In this document: positions 30,803 through 41,763 of the stretch, one piece after another
Layout of the letters: the number at the start of each line of letters is the position of its first letter
Position numbering within the stretch: the first letter of the stretch is position 1
Source: Paracoccaceae bacterium
Lineage (GTDB): Bacteria; Pseudomonadota; Alphaproteobacteria; Rhodobacterales; Rhodobacteraceae
NCBI GenBank assembly: GCA_902606585.1
Contig: CACLGX010000005.1
Location: 1-64,000, forward strand
Length of the DNA: 64,000 nt
Direction: 5' to 3'
Position numbers and translations under genes: made by a program
Notes under the pieces: generated by a model
What the model was told of the DNA's origin: nothing
The model's database searches: none
The model's input: the letters and a program-made list of their open reading frames with translations, nothing else

Positions 30803-31828
30803 TTGCAAAATTGGGGGTTGAGCGTGATAAAGAAAATCAAATATCTATTGCTATTGGTTCTAAGTGCTGCACCACTAGCAGCTGCCGAGATCAATATTTA
30901 TTCTTATCGTCAACCGTTTCTTATACAGCCACTGACAGACGCTTTTACTGAAGAAACAGGTATCAAGGTAAATGTTGCATATCTGCGAAAAGGTATGATT
31001 GAAAAAATGACAGCTGAAGGAAAACGTAGCCCAGCAGACGTTGTTCTTACTGTTGATATTTCACGTTTGGCAGCAGTAGTTGATGCGGGGCTCACCCAAC
31101 CCGTCAAAAATGAAACTTTAAATAAAAATATTCCCTCCATCTACCGAGATCCAGAGAACCATTGGTTTGGATTAACAACTCGAGCAAGGATTATTTACGC
31201 AAGTAAAGACAAAGTGGCCGATGGTGAAGTTACGACCTATGAGGGCTTGGCCGATCCAAAGTGGAAGGGACGTATTTGTACTCGATCGGGAACAAATGCT
31301 TATACTGTTGCACTAACGTCAGCAATAATTCATCATCATGGGACTGAAAAAGCAGAAGAGTGGTTAAGGTCTGTTAAAAACAATCTAGCGCGCAAACCAC
31401 AAGGTAACGATCGGGCACAAGTTAAAGCAATCTGGGCTGGCGAATGTGATATATCAATCGGCAATACATACTACATGGGTAAGATGCTTAAAGATCCTGA
31501 GCAAAAAGCATGGGCAGACAGTGTGAGAATAGTTTTTCCTGAGTTTGAAAATGGCGGGACGCACGTGAATATATCTGGCATTGCTTTGGCAAAGTACTCG
31601 CCCAATAAAGAAAATGCAATAAAACTGATGGAATTTTTAAGTTCCCCTGATGCGCAGAAAATTTACGCACTCGCAAATTTTGAGTACCCGATAGCGCCTA
31701 ATACTGAGCCAGCCGAACTAGTTAAAAACTGGGGTAGTTTTACACCAGATGATGTTAATCTGATGGATTTGGCAAAGTTAAGAAGTACTGCACTGAAGTT
31801 GACAGAAATTGTAAACTTCGACGGGTAA
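30803..31828 (+). CDS. Fe(3+) ABC transporter substrate-binding protein (FbpA/FutA-like)
   Basis: Signal peptide; INIYSYRQPFLIQPLTDAFTEETGIKVN, ADVVLTVDISRL, IGNTYYMGKM, HVNISGIALAKYSPNKENAIKLMEFLSSPDAQ. Track M at 30803 may precede the true start (around 30824). Confidence 0.9.
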   Translation: MQNWGLSVIKKIKYLLLLVLSAAPLAAAEINIYSYRQPFLIQPLTDAFTEETGIKVNVAYLRKGMIEKMTAEGKRSPADVVLTVDISRLAAVVDAGLTQPVKNETLNKNIPSIYRDPENHWFGLTTRARIIYASKDKVADGEVTTYEGLADPKWKGRICTRSGTNAYTVALTSAIIHHHGTEKAEEWLRSVKNNLARKPQGNDRAQVKAIWAGECDISIGNTYYMGKMLKDPEQKAWADSVRIVFPEFENGGTHVNISGIALAKYSPNKENAIKLMEFLSSPDAQKIYALANFEYPIAPNTEPAELVKNWGSFTPDDVNLMDLAKLRSTALKLTEIVNFDG

Positions 31829-31851
31829 ATTTTAATTCCATGTAATGTTGA

Positions 31852-31880
31852 ACCTGCGCTTTCTTTTGCGCAGGTTTTTT
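31852..31880 (+). terminator. Intrinsic terminator after Fe-binding protein gene
   Basis: AACCTGCGC-TTCTTTT-GCGCAGGTT followed by T-run. Confidence 0.9.
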
Positions 31881-31929
31881 AATACGGTAATGCGACTTAG
31901 TTAAATGAATTAAAATTAGGGTTAAGTTC

Positions 31930-32871
31930 ATGCAAAAGCGTAAAATAATTATTGATACAGATCCTGGCCAAGATGATGCTGTTGCAATACTGTTAGCATT
32001 AGCCAGCCCCGAAGAAATTGAAGTTCTTGGTATTACTGCAGTAGCAGGTAACGTTCCGCTTGATTTAACAAAAAAAAACGCATGTATAGTTTGCGAGTTA
32101 GCACAAAAAACTGAGATAAAGGTTTTTGCAGGCTGTAACGCCCCAATGCAAAGACCACTTGTAACAGCGGAGCATGTTCATGGGAAGACTGGCCTGGATG
32201 GCCCAACCCTTCCAGATCCCGAAATGCCTCTCCAAAAGCAACATGCTGTTGATTTTATAATTGAAACAGTTCGAACCAGCGAAGCTGGCACAATAACATT
32301 ATGTCCATTGGGACCACTCACAAATATAGCGACAGCAATTGAAAAGGCACCGGACATAAAGGAAAGAATCCAAGAGATCGTTTTAATGGGCGGAGCTTAT
32401 TTTGAAGTTGGCAATATCACGCCCACGGCAGAATTTAACATTTATGTAGATCCTGAGGCAGCAGAAATTGTGTTTCAATCAAACATTAAAATTACTGTAT
32501 TACCCCTTGATGTTACTCATAAAGCTCTTGTCACTAAGGCTAGGAATGATGCTTTTCGGGCACTGAATTCACCGGTAGGTAAAGCAGTAGCTGAAATGAC
32601 TGATTTTTTTGAACGGTTCGATAAAGAAAAATATGGATCGGATGGCGCCCCACTGCATGACCCCTGCGTTATTGCCTACCTACTATCACCAGATTTATTT
32701 TCAGGTCGTCACATTAATGTTGAAATAGAAACCCAGTCTGAACTTACTTTAGGAATGACAGTAGCCGACTGGTGGAAAGTCACAAATCGTCCAAAAAATG
32801 CCTATTTTATTGGCGATGTGAATGCTGACAGATTTTTCTCTTTATTGACTGAGCGTTTGGCTCGCTTTTAA
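31930..32871 (+). CDS. Nucleoside hydrolase (inosine-uridine preferring family)
   Basis: KIIIDTDPGQDDAVAILLAL, HGKTGLDGP, GAYFEVGNITPTAEFNIYVDPEAA, LHDPCVIAYLL. Confidence 0.93.
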   Translation: MQKRKIIIDTDPGQDDAVAILLALASPEEIEVLGITAVAGNVPLDLTKKNACIVCELAQKTEIKVFAGCNAPMQRPLVTAEHVHGKTGLDGPTLPDPEMPLQKQHAVDFIIETVRTSEAGTITLCPLGPLTNIATAIEKAPDIKERIQEIVLMGGAYFEVGNITPTAEFNIYVDPEAAEIVFQSNIKITVLPLDVTHKALVTKARNDAFRALNSPVGKAVAEMTDFFERFDKEKYGSDGAPLHDPCVIAYLLSPDLFSGRHINVEIETQSELTLGMTVADWWKVTNRPKNAYFIGDVNADRFFSLLTERLARF

Positions 32872-32917
32872 GTGAAAAATTTACTAGGTATGGAATAAAA
32901 ATCGATTGCTAGTAAAC

Positions 32918-34318
32918 ATGAATGCACAATTTCCTTTTGATAATACCTATTCCACTCTTCCAAGTCAGTTTTTTCACAAACAAAAACCTGCAACAGTTAC
33001 TAAGGCTGAGCTAATAGCTTGTAATTTTCAATTAGCAAAAGAATTAGAGATAAAACTTCCTAGCAGTGGACTAGAATTGATTTTTTCAGGACAAATGATA
33101 CCCAACGGAGCAGATCCTTTAGCACAAGTCTATGCTGGGCATCAATTTGGCTATTACAGTCCACAACTAGGTGATGGCAGAGCGCTTTTGCTAGGTGAGC
33201 TAAATACGAAATCAGGACGATATGATATCCAATTGAAAGGTTCTGGAACAACACCTTATTCTCGCAGTGGCGATGGATTATCTTGGTTAGGCCCTGTTCT
33301 ACGAGAATACATAGTGTCAGAAGCTATGCATCACTTAGGAATTCCGACCACTAGATCTTTAGCTGCGGTTGAGACTGGCGATAAAGTTTTGAGAGAAACC
33401 GTTCTCCCAGGAGCTATTTTAACAAGAATTGCGAAAAGTCATATACGCGTCGGAACGTTTCAATACTTTGCATATAACAAAGATACGGAAGGTCTTGAAA
33501 CCTTATATAAGTATACCCGGGACAGACATTATAACGAAACAAAATCCATCTCAGAATTTTTGAGTTGCGTGATCAATGCACAAAGCGATTTGGTAACCGA
33601 TTGGCTTAGTGTTGGTTTTATCCACGGGGTAATGAATACCGATAACTGTTCAATATCAGGTGAAACAATCGATTACGGTCCCTGTGCGTTTTTGGATAAC
33701 TATAGCCCCTCAAAGGTTTTTTCTTCGATAGATACCCACGGGCGATATGCTTACTCAGCTCAAGCTGATGTAATTGTCTGGAATATGGCACAATTGGCAA
33801 ATGCACTTTTGCCAATAGTAAACAACGATGAAGATATATTGAATGAATTTAAAAATTTGGTCCAGGAAATGCCAAGTCAAATAAGAAGTTTGTGGTTAAA
33901 AAAATTTGGAAAAAAAATTGGCATCTCCAAAACCAAACCCAGTGATTATAAATTGATAAGTAACTTTTTAAATGGCTTAGCATCAAGAAATGAGGATTTC
34001 ACGATAAGCTTTAGAAAGCTTAAGGAGGAGCCCGAATACTTCAAATCTGTTGACCCTGATTGGTTTAAGACTTGGAAAAATCGAATATCAGGCGAACCTG
34101 ACCCAAATTCAATCATGGCTAAGGCAAATCCAAATTTAATACCACGAAATCATCAAATAGAACTTGCAATATCAGCAGCGCTAAATTCTGATTTTGATCT
34201 TTTTCATCGATTAAACAAGGCCTTAAAATCACCTTATAAGAAAACCCTAGAGTACTCAGATTTAGAAGCTATCCCAACGGAAGAGGAAGAAGTTTTAAAA
34301 ACATTCTGTGGTACCTAG
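32918..34318 (+). CDS. selO: SelO/YdiU family pseudokinase (protein AMPylator family)
   Basis: YAGHQFGYYSPQLGDGRALLLGE, IQLKGSGTTPYSRSGDG, REYIVSEAMHHLGIPTTRSLA, HGVMNTDNCSISGETIDYGPCAFLD, C-terminal TFCGT. Start set at ATG 32918. Confidence 0.93.
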   Translation: MNAQFPFDNTYSTLPSQFFHKQKPATVTKAELIACNFQLAKELEIKLPSSGLELIFSGQMIPNGADPLAQVYAGHQFGYYSPQLGDGRALLLGELNTKSGRYDIQLKGSGTTPYSRSGDGLSWLGPVLREYIVSEAMHHLGIPTTRSLAAVETGDKVLRETVLPGAILTRIAKSHIRVGTFQYFAYNKDTEGLETLYKYTRDRHYNETKSISEFLSCVINAQSDLVTDWLSVGFIHGVMNTDNCSISGETIDYGPCAFLDNYSPSKVFSSIDTHGRYAYSAQADVIVWNMAQLANALLPIVNNDEDILNEFKNLVQEMPSQIRSLWLKKFGKKIGISKTKPSDYKLISNFLNGLASRNEDFTISFRKLKEEPEYFKSVDPDWFKTWKNRISGEPDPNSIMAKANPNLIPRNHQIELAISAALNSDFDLFHRLNKALKSPYKKTLEYSDLEAIPTEEEEVLKTFCGT

Positions 34319-34379
34319 TTCTTGCATTTCGGCTAAACATGACCATAACATTAAGCGTTTATTAAAAAATATATTTAAA

Positions 34380-34793
34380 ATGACAGACACAATTCTGCAA
34401 AGATGCGAGCTAAAAGGCTTGCGTATGACGAGTCAACGTAAAATCATCGCTCAGGTGTTAGAATACGCTGCTGATCATCCTGACGTAGAGGAATTGTATA
34501 AACGAGCATCAAAAATCGATATCACCATTTCTATAGCAACTGTATACAGAACCGTTAAGCTTTTTGATGAAGCAGGCATTTTAGATAAGTTAGAGTTTGG
34601 TGATGGCCGAGCGCGCTATGAAGACGCCGAACGTGAGCACCATGACCATTTGATTGATGTGAATTCTGGGAGAGTTATAGAGTTCATGGACTCTGACATT
34701 GAAAAATTACAAGAAAAAATTGCTCAAAAGCATGGGTATAAACTCATGGGTCATAAACTCGAGCTTTATGGCGTTCCATTAAAAAAGTCATAA
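34380..34793 (+). CDS. fur: Fur family transcriptional regulator
   Basis: LRMTSQRKIIAQVLEYAADHPDVEELYKRA...TISIATVYRTVKLFDEAGIL...HHDHLIDVNSGRVIEF. Start set at ATG 34380. Confidence 0.9.
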   Translation: MTDTILQRCELKGLRMTSQRKIIAQVLEYAADHPDVEELYKRASKIDITISIATVYRTVKLFDEAGILDKLEFGDGRARYEDAEREHHDHLIDVNSGRVIEFMDSDIEKLQEKIAQKHGYKLMGHKLELYGVPLKKS

Positions 34794-34846
34794 CTTGACA
34801 ACCAAACCGTTCTGAGCGACAGGTTTGGATTATTATTTGGGTCCAA

Positions 34847-35734
34847 ATGGTAAATCTCCGCGGTATATTATTTATGATGATGTCAATGGCATGTTTTGCT
34901 GTTGAGGACACATTTGTAAAATTACTATCGGCCAGGCTACCTGCCACTCAAATTCTCTTTTCAATAGGCTTCGGCGGCGCATTAATCACACTAGTACTCG
35001 CCATTGTTTTGAATGTGAACCTGGCTGATAAAATACTACTAAATAAGCATGTAATATCACGGACGATTGCAGACTTGTTCGGAGCTCTCTCTTTTACCTC
35101 TGCTATGGTTTTGATACCAATGTCATTACTAGCATCTATTTTGCAAGCAACGCCATTATTTGTAACTTTAGGAGCGGCCATGTTGTTGGGCGAAAAAGTT
35201 GGGTGGCGCAGATGGTCAGCAATTTATATTGGATTTTTGGGCGTTATAATTATACTTCAGCCCGGCTATGGGAGCTTCCAATTAGCGTCACTTTTAGGTT
35301 TGGCAGCAGTTTTATGCTTAGCCCTAAGAGACGTAATCACTAGAGATATGGCAACTGAAATTCCGACTTTAACTGTTACTTTTTATGCATGCTTAGCAAT
35401 GGGAAGTGCTGGGTTTATTGCTTATCCTTTTTTTGGACCTCCCATAATGCCCACTACATATGAAACAATTATTTTGATATGTGCTGCAATTATAGGCCTT
35501 ACTGGCTATTTCTTGCTTGTTTTAGCTACCCGTAAAGGCGATGTGTCGGTTATTGCGCCATTTCGCTACTCAAGGCTTCTATTCTCTTTAGGCCTTGCAA
35601 GCTTAATCTTAGGAGAAAAACTTACGTTACCAATTTTATTAGGGGGTTTGTTAGTAGTGAGTTCTGGTATCTACACGTTTGGGCGAGAGAGGAGATTAGT
35701 TAAAATACAAAAAAGTGTAAATCAAAAGATATAA
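34847..35734 (+). CDS. DMT/EamA family transporter
   Basis: About 10 TM helices in two EamA-like halves; between fur and eno. Confidence 0.87.
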   Translation: MVNLRGILFMMMSMACFAVEDTFVKLLSARLPATQILFSIGFGGALITLVLAIVLNVNLADKILLNKHVISRTIADLFGALSFTSAMVLIPMSLLASILQATPLFVTLGAAMLLGEKVGWRRWSAIYIGFLGVIIILQPGYGSFQLASLLGLAAVLCLALRDVITRDMATEIPTLTVTFYACLAMGSAGFIAYPFFGPPIMPTTYETIILICAAIIGLTGYFLLVLATRKGDVSVIAPFRYSRLLFSLGLASLILGEKLTLPILLGGLLVVSSGIYTFGRERRLVKIQKSVNQKI

Positions 35735-35743
35735 AAGGTTAAG

Positions 35744-35757
35744 TGTTATCGCTAACA
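35744..35757. promoter_or_regulatory. Candidate LacI-family operator upstream of eno
   Basis: TGTTATC-GCTAACA, 14-bp palindrome with one mismatch, 66 nt before eno ATG; resembles the edd-upstream site. Confidence 0.55.
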
Positions 35758-35822
35758 ATAATTATATACATTAAATTTAAATTTTGTTACTCGGAGCACA
35801 TAATAAAGGAGAGGCTTATTAA

Positions 35823-37658
<1,836 letters not shown>

Positions 37659-37662
<4 letters not shown>

Positions 37663-38858
37663 AACGAAAAGAAAAGAGATTTCAGGTATCCGTTTTCAGA
37701 TAACATCGGATGCACCGGGTGGTCCGGACCTGCAAATCCAGTAAAAATGATAGAAGATCTTCTTCCCACGGAATTGATACCTCTGATACAGGACTCTCGA
37801 AATTTAGATAGTGAAGCTGCATGAGAGCACGAACAAAGCACCAAAATACCTCCCTCCTCGACTAAACCAGCAGAAATTCTAGCAAGTCGCTCATAAGCGC
37901 GAAGACCTGAGCTTAATGTTTGTCTTGAGGGAGCGAACGCAGGCGGATCACAAATAACGATATCAAACTTTTTTCCTTCATTTCTTAGACACTTTAATGC
38001 ATTAAATCCGTCGTCTTTTATTATCGAAAGCGCAGACTTGAAGCCACTAACTTCAGCCCCCTGTTCTGCCAATTCCAAAGCTGCCTGAGATGTATCGACA
38101 GCCGTTGCCTCAACAGCTCCACCGACCAGAGCTGCCAGTGCAAAGCCACCCACATGAGAGAACACATCTAAAACAGTTTTGTTTTTGGAGATACTAGATA
38201 AAAATGCTTGGTTCAGCCTTTGATCATAAAAAAGGCCGGTTTTTTGACCATTGTTAAGATCTGCCATGTAAATGGCGCCATTCATCGGTACCTGCAAAGG
38301 AGTGGTTGGGACAGATCCATGAATTAAAAGTGAGCAATCATCTAAACCCTCTAAAGTTCTCGCGCGACTATTTGCGTTTTTAATAATTCCTTCTGGATTA
38401 AAAAGTTCTACCAGCGCTTCGGTAATATTATCTAAATTATTTTCAGCCCAGACAGAATTCGGTTGGATGACAAAAAAATCACCAAACCGGTCTATTATGG
38501 TTCCAGGCATTTGATCTGCTTCGGAATTTATGAGCCTGTAGTAAGGATCCGTGAAAATACCTTCCCTCAAGGCCTTGCCCGCACTTATACGTTTAAAAAC
38601 AAGTTCTGAACCTCCGATTTTATTGGCGGTTTTTGTAATCACTCTTGCAAAAATTTTTGATTTTGGATTGACCACTGCTGTTGCCAAAAAATTCCTGGCA
38701 CTATCTTGCAATTCTACAATTTTACCAGATGTAAGTTGTTTTGTCCTTCGATCTAGAACTAACTCATTGTCATATACCCAAGGAAATCCAGCTAGAATTT
38801 TATCTGGTGAAACCTTTGGTTTTAAACGAATTATTGAGTGCTTATCTTCTCCCGACAT
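37659..38858 (-). CDS. Class I SAM-dependent rRNA methyltransferase, RlmI-like
   Basis: N-terminal PUA-like domain; NNGQKTGLFYDQRLNQAFL, VLDVFSHVGGFALAA, DIVICDPPAFAPSR. Confidence 0.88.
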
Positions 38859-38953
38859 AAATTATTTTTACACAAATTAAAGCAAGATAAAAGACTTCCT
38901 ATATTTAAAAGTCTAACTTGCACAAATTTTTTTAATCCTATACAAAGGTTTAA

Positions 38954-38965
38954 GTTAGCGCTAAC
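38954..38965. promoter_or_regulatory. Candidate LacI-family operator upstream of edd-eda
   Basis: Perfect 12-bp palindrome GTTAGCGCTAAC, 65 nt before edd ATG. Confidence 0.65.
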
Positions 38966-39029
38966 ATTTTGAATTTCTTTTGGGGGAGAGCAATTCCAAA
39001 TAAAAAAAATATTTTGGATCTCAAAAATT

Positions 39030-40835
39030 ATGTCATTAAATAAAACACTTTTAAAAGTAACCGATAGAATTACAGAGCGTTCAAAAGATAGTCGGGAAAA
39101 ATATGTTGGTAGAATGAGGTCCGCTGTAGAAAGAGGTCCTAGACGCGCGCATCTTTCTTGCGGAAATCAGGCACATGCTTACGCTGCTATGGGAGCAGAC
39201 AAAGAAACATTAGCTAATAAAAGAATGCCAAACATTGGTATAGTATCAGCCTACAACGATATGTTATCAGCTCATCAACCTTTTTATAATTTTCCTGATT
39301 TGATAAAACAGGAGGCAAGAAATCAGGGCGCTACAGCGCAGGTTGCTGGAGGCGTTCCTGCAATGTGCGATGGTATAACGCAAGGTGAAGCAGGTATGGA
39401 GTTATCCTTGTTTTCGCGTGACGTTATCGCCATGTCTGCAGGTATAGCTTTAAGCCACAATACTTTTGATAGTACCATTTATTTAGGTGTTTGTGATAAA
39501 ATCGTTCCCGGTTTGGTCATGGCAGCTGCTACCTTTGGTTTTCTACCTGCAATTTTTTTGCCCGCTGGGCCGATGACCTCTGGCCTTCCCAATGATGAAA
39601 AGTCTCTTATCCGTCAAAAGTTCGCAACTGGTGAGATTGGTCGCGCCGAATTAATGAGTGCAGAAATGAAAAGCTATCATGGCCCTGGGACGTGTACATT
39701 TTACGGAACAGCCAATTCAAATCAAATGCTTATGGAATTTATGGGGCTACAACTTCCCGGCTCATCTTTTGTCAACCCAGGGACACCGCTTCGTGATGCT
39801 CTCACTAAGTATGGAACTCAAAGAGCACTAGATATTTCATTTTCTAGTAGTGAGTTCTGTCCATCTTATGAAATCTTAAATGAAAAAGCATTTGTAAATG
39901 GGATAGTTGGTTTAATGGCAACAGGAGGCTCAACAAATTTGGTACTTCACATTCCCGCAATGGCTAAGGCAGCAGGCATAAATTTGGCTATGGAAGATTT
40001 TGAAGATATAGCAAAACTAGTACCCCTTATGGCTAAAATTTATCCAAATGGATTAGCTGACGTAAATCATTTTCACGCCGCTGGTGGGCTTTCGTTTATG
40101 ATCAATGAGTTGTTAAATGAAGGCTTACTTCACGATGATGTGAAAAATGTAAGTGGGCATGGAATGAACCAGTACCGAAATGAGGCTCGGCTAATAGACA
40201 ATGAGATAAAATTTACACCAGGTGCCGTGACTTCTGCTAACCAGAAAATTCTTCGCTCATTGAAGGATCCATTTCAAAGAACTGGGGGGTTAAAGCAAGT
40301 TAATGGTAATTTAGGTAGTGCTATAACAAAGGTTTCGGCTGTTGAACCAGATCTCAGGGTTATTAAAGCCCCAGTTCGAATTTTTCACGATCAAGAATCG
40401 ATCAAGACAGCGTTTAAAAACAATGAATTCAAAGAAGATACCATATTTGTAGTTCGTTTTCAGGGACCGCGTGCAAATGGCATGCCCGAGTTACACAGTT
40501 TAACTCCAGTACTTTCCACCTTACAAGACCGAGGCTTAAAGGTTGCATTGGTTACCGATGGTAGAATGTCCGGGGCATCAGGAAAAGTGCTATCCGCCAT
40601 ACATGTTACACCCGAAGCTGCTACTGGCGGGCCTATTTCAAAGCTTCGAGATGGCGATATTGTTTTGCTAAATGCTGACAATGGAATACTTGAAGTTCAA
40701 ACTGAGAACTTTGAAAGTAGATCATCGGTTTCTATCGACCTTTCTGATAATCAATATGGATTAGGTCGAGAATTATTTAATATTTTTCGAGAACATGTTG
40801 GCCCAACTTCAGAAGGTGCAAATTCAGTTTTGTAA
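39030..40835 (+). CDS. edd: Phosphogluconate dehydratase
   Basis: IlvD/Edd family: GIVSAYNDMLSAHQPF, GGVPAMCDGITQGEAGMELSLFSRDVIAM, VTDGRMSGASGKVLSAIHVTPEA; followed by eda. Confidence 0.96.
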   Translation: MSLNKTLLKVTDRITERSKDSREKYVGRMRSAVERGPRRAHLSCGNQAHAYAAMGADKETLANKRMPNIGIVSAYNDMLSAHQPFYNFPDLIKQEARNQGATAQVAGGVPAMCDGITQGEAGMELSLFSRDVIAMSAGIALSHNTFDSTIYLGVCDKIVPGLVMAAATFGFLPAIFLPAGPMTSGLPNDEKSLIRQKFATGEIGRAELMSAEMKSYHGPGTCTFYGTANSNQMLMEFMGLQLPGSSFVNPGTPLRDALTKYGTQRALDISFSSSEFCPSYEILNEKAFVNGIVGLMATGGSTNLVLHIPAMAKAAGINLAMEDFEDIAKLVPLMAKIYPNGLADVNHFHAAGGLSFMINELLNEGLLHDDVKNVSGHGMNQYRNEARLIDNEIKFTPGAVTSANQKILRSLKDPFQRTGGLKQVNGNLGSAITKVSAVEPDLRVIKAPVRIFHDQESIKTAFKNNEFKEDTIFVVRFQGPRANGMPELHSLTPVLSTLQDRGLKVALVTDGRMSGASGKVLSAIHVTPEAATGGPISKLRDGDIVLLNADNGILEVQTENFESRSSVSIDLSDNQYGLGRELFNIFREHVGPTSEGANSVL

Positions 40836-40840
40836 AAAAA

Positions 40841-41482
40841 ATGAACCCTTATCAAGCTAGTAAAGAAACCGAAAAAATATGCCGATTAGCACCGGTTATC
40901 CCCGTTTTGGTTGTTGATGATCCTGATATAGCAAAACCTTTGGCAGAAGCCCTTATAACTGGAGGTTTGCCCGTTTTAGAGGTCACATTACGTACGCAGT
41001 CTGCATTAAAAGTTATATCAGAAATGGCGAAAGTACCGGGGGGAGTTGTAGGTGCTGGCACTATTACAAAATCTATTGATATAAAAGACGCTATTAACGC
41101 TGGTGCCAATTTCGCTGTTTCTCCAGGATCTACGGACGATATTTTGGAGGCCTGTCAACAGAAAAATCTCGCAATTTTACCAGGTGCTGCAACATCAACC
41201 GAGATAATGCGCTTATTTGATCTGGGGTATTCTGTGCAAAAATTTTTTCCTGCTGAAGCGATTGGAGGACAAGCCGCCTTAAAAGCAATTGGAGGGCCAC
41301 TTCCAGATGTAAAGTTTTGTCCAACAGGAGGAATTACTATTAAAAATACCAAAGGGTACTTAGAATTGAAAAATACTCTATGTGTTGGGGGAAGTTGGGT
41401 TGCACCTCAAAAATTAATTGAAAATAAAGATTGGAAAAGTATCACCGATTTGGCAAGGACGGCATCAAAAATAACTTTTTAA
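40841..41482 (+). CDS. eda: KDPG aldolase
   Basis: VIPVLVVDDPDIAKPLAEALITGGLPVLEVTLRT, GAGTI, FAVSPGST, KFFPAEAIGG, FCPTGGI. Confidence 0.96.
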   Translation: MNPYQASKETEKICRLAPVIPVLVVDDPDIAKPLAEALITGGLPVLEVTLRTQSALKVISEMAKVPGGVVGAGTITKSIDIKDAINAGANFAVSPGSTDDILEACQQKNLAILPGAATSTEIMRLFDLGYSVQKFFPAEAIGGQAALKAIGGPLPDVKFCPTGGITIKNTKGYLELKNTLCVGGSWVAPQKLIENKDWKSITDLARTASKITF

Positions 41483-41484
41483 AG

Positions 41485-41763
41485 TCAATCAGAGTTAGAT
41501 CGTTGCCTTGCTTTCCATCCTCCACGTCTTTTGGGCTTAACCATTGTCAGAAGTCCCTCCTCCAAAGTTTCCGTCATTGGATGATCAGAAATTTCAGATT
41601 TATATCTTTCAAGCAAATTTTGAATACTTATGTTTGGCTCCTGCTCCATTGGCAGACTGAGAGCCCAATCCAAAAATATACTCCGGCACTCTGAGCGCGT
41701 AATATTATCTATTCTGTAAGCCTCCTGTATCAAGGCTTTTGGATCGTCTTGATCACCTTTCAT
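41485..41763 (-). CDS. Conserved hypothetical protein, 92 aa
   Basis: ORF overlapping the glnE stop by 11 nt; SIFLDWALSLP...EGLLTMVKPKRRGGWKARQR. Confidence 0.75.
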   Translation of the reverse strand: MKGDQDDPKALIQEAYRIDNITRSECRSIFLDWALSLPMEQEPNISIQNLLERYKSEISDHPMTETLEEGLLTMVKPKRRGGWKARQRSNSD

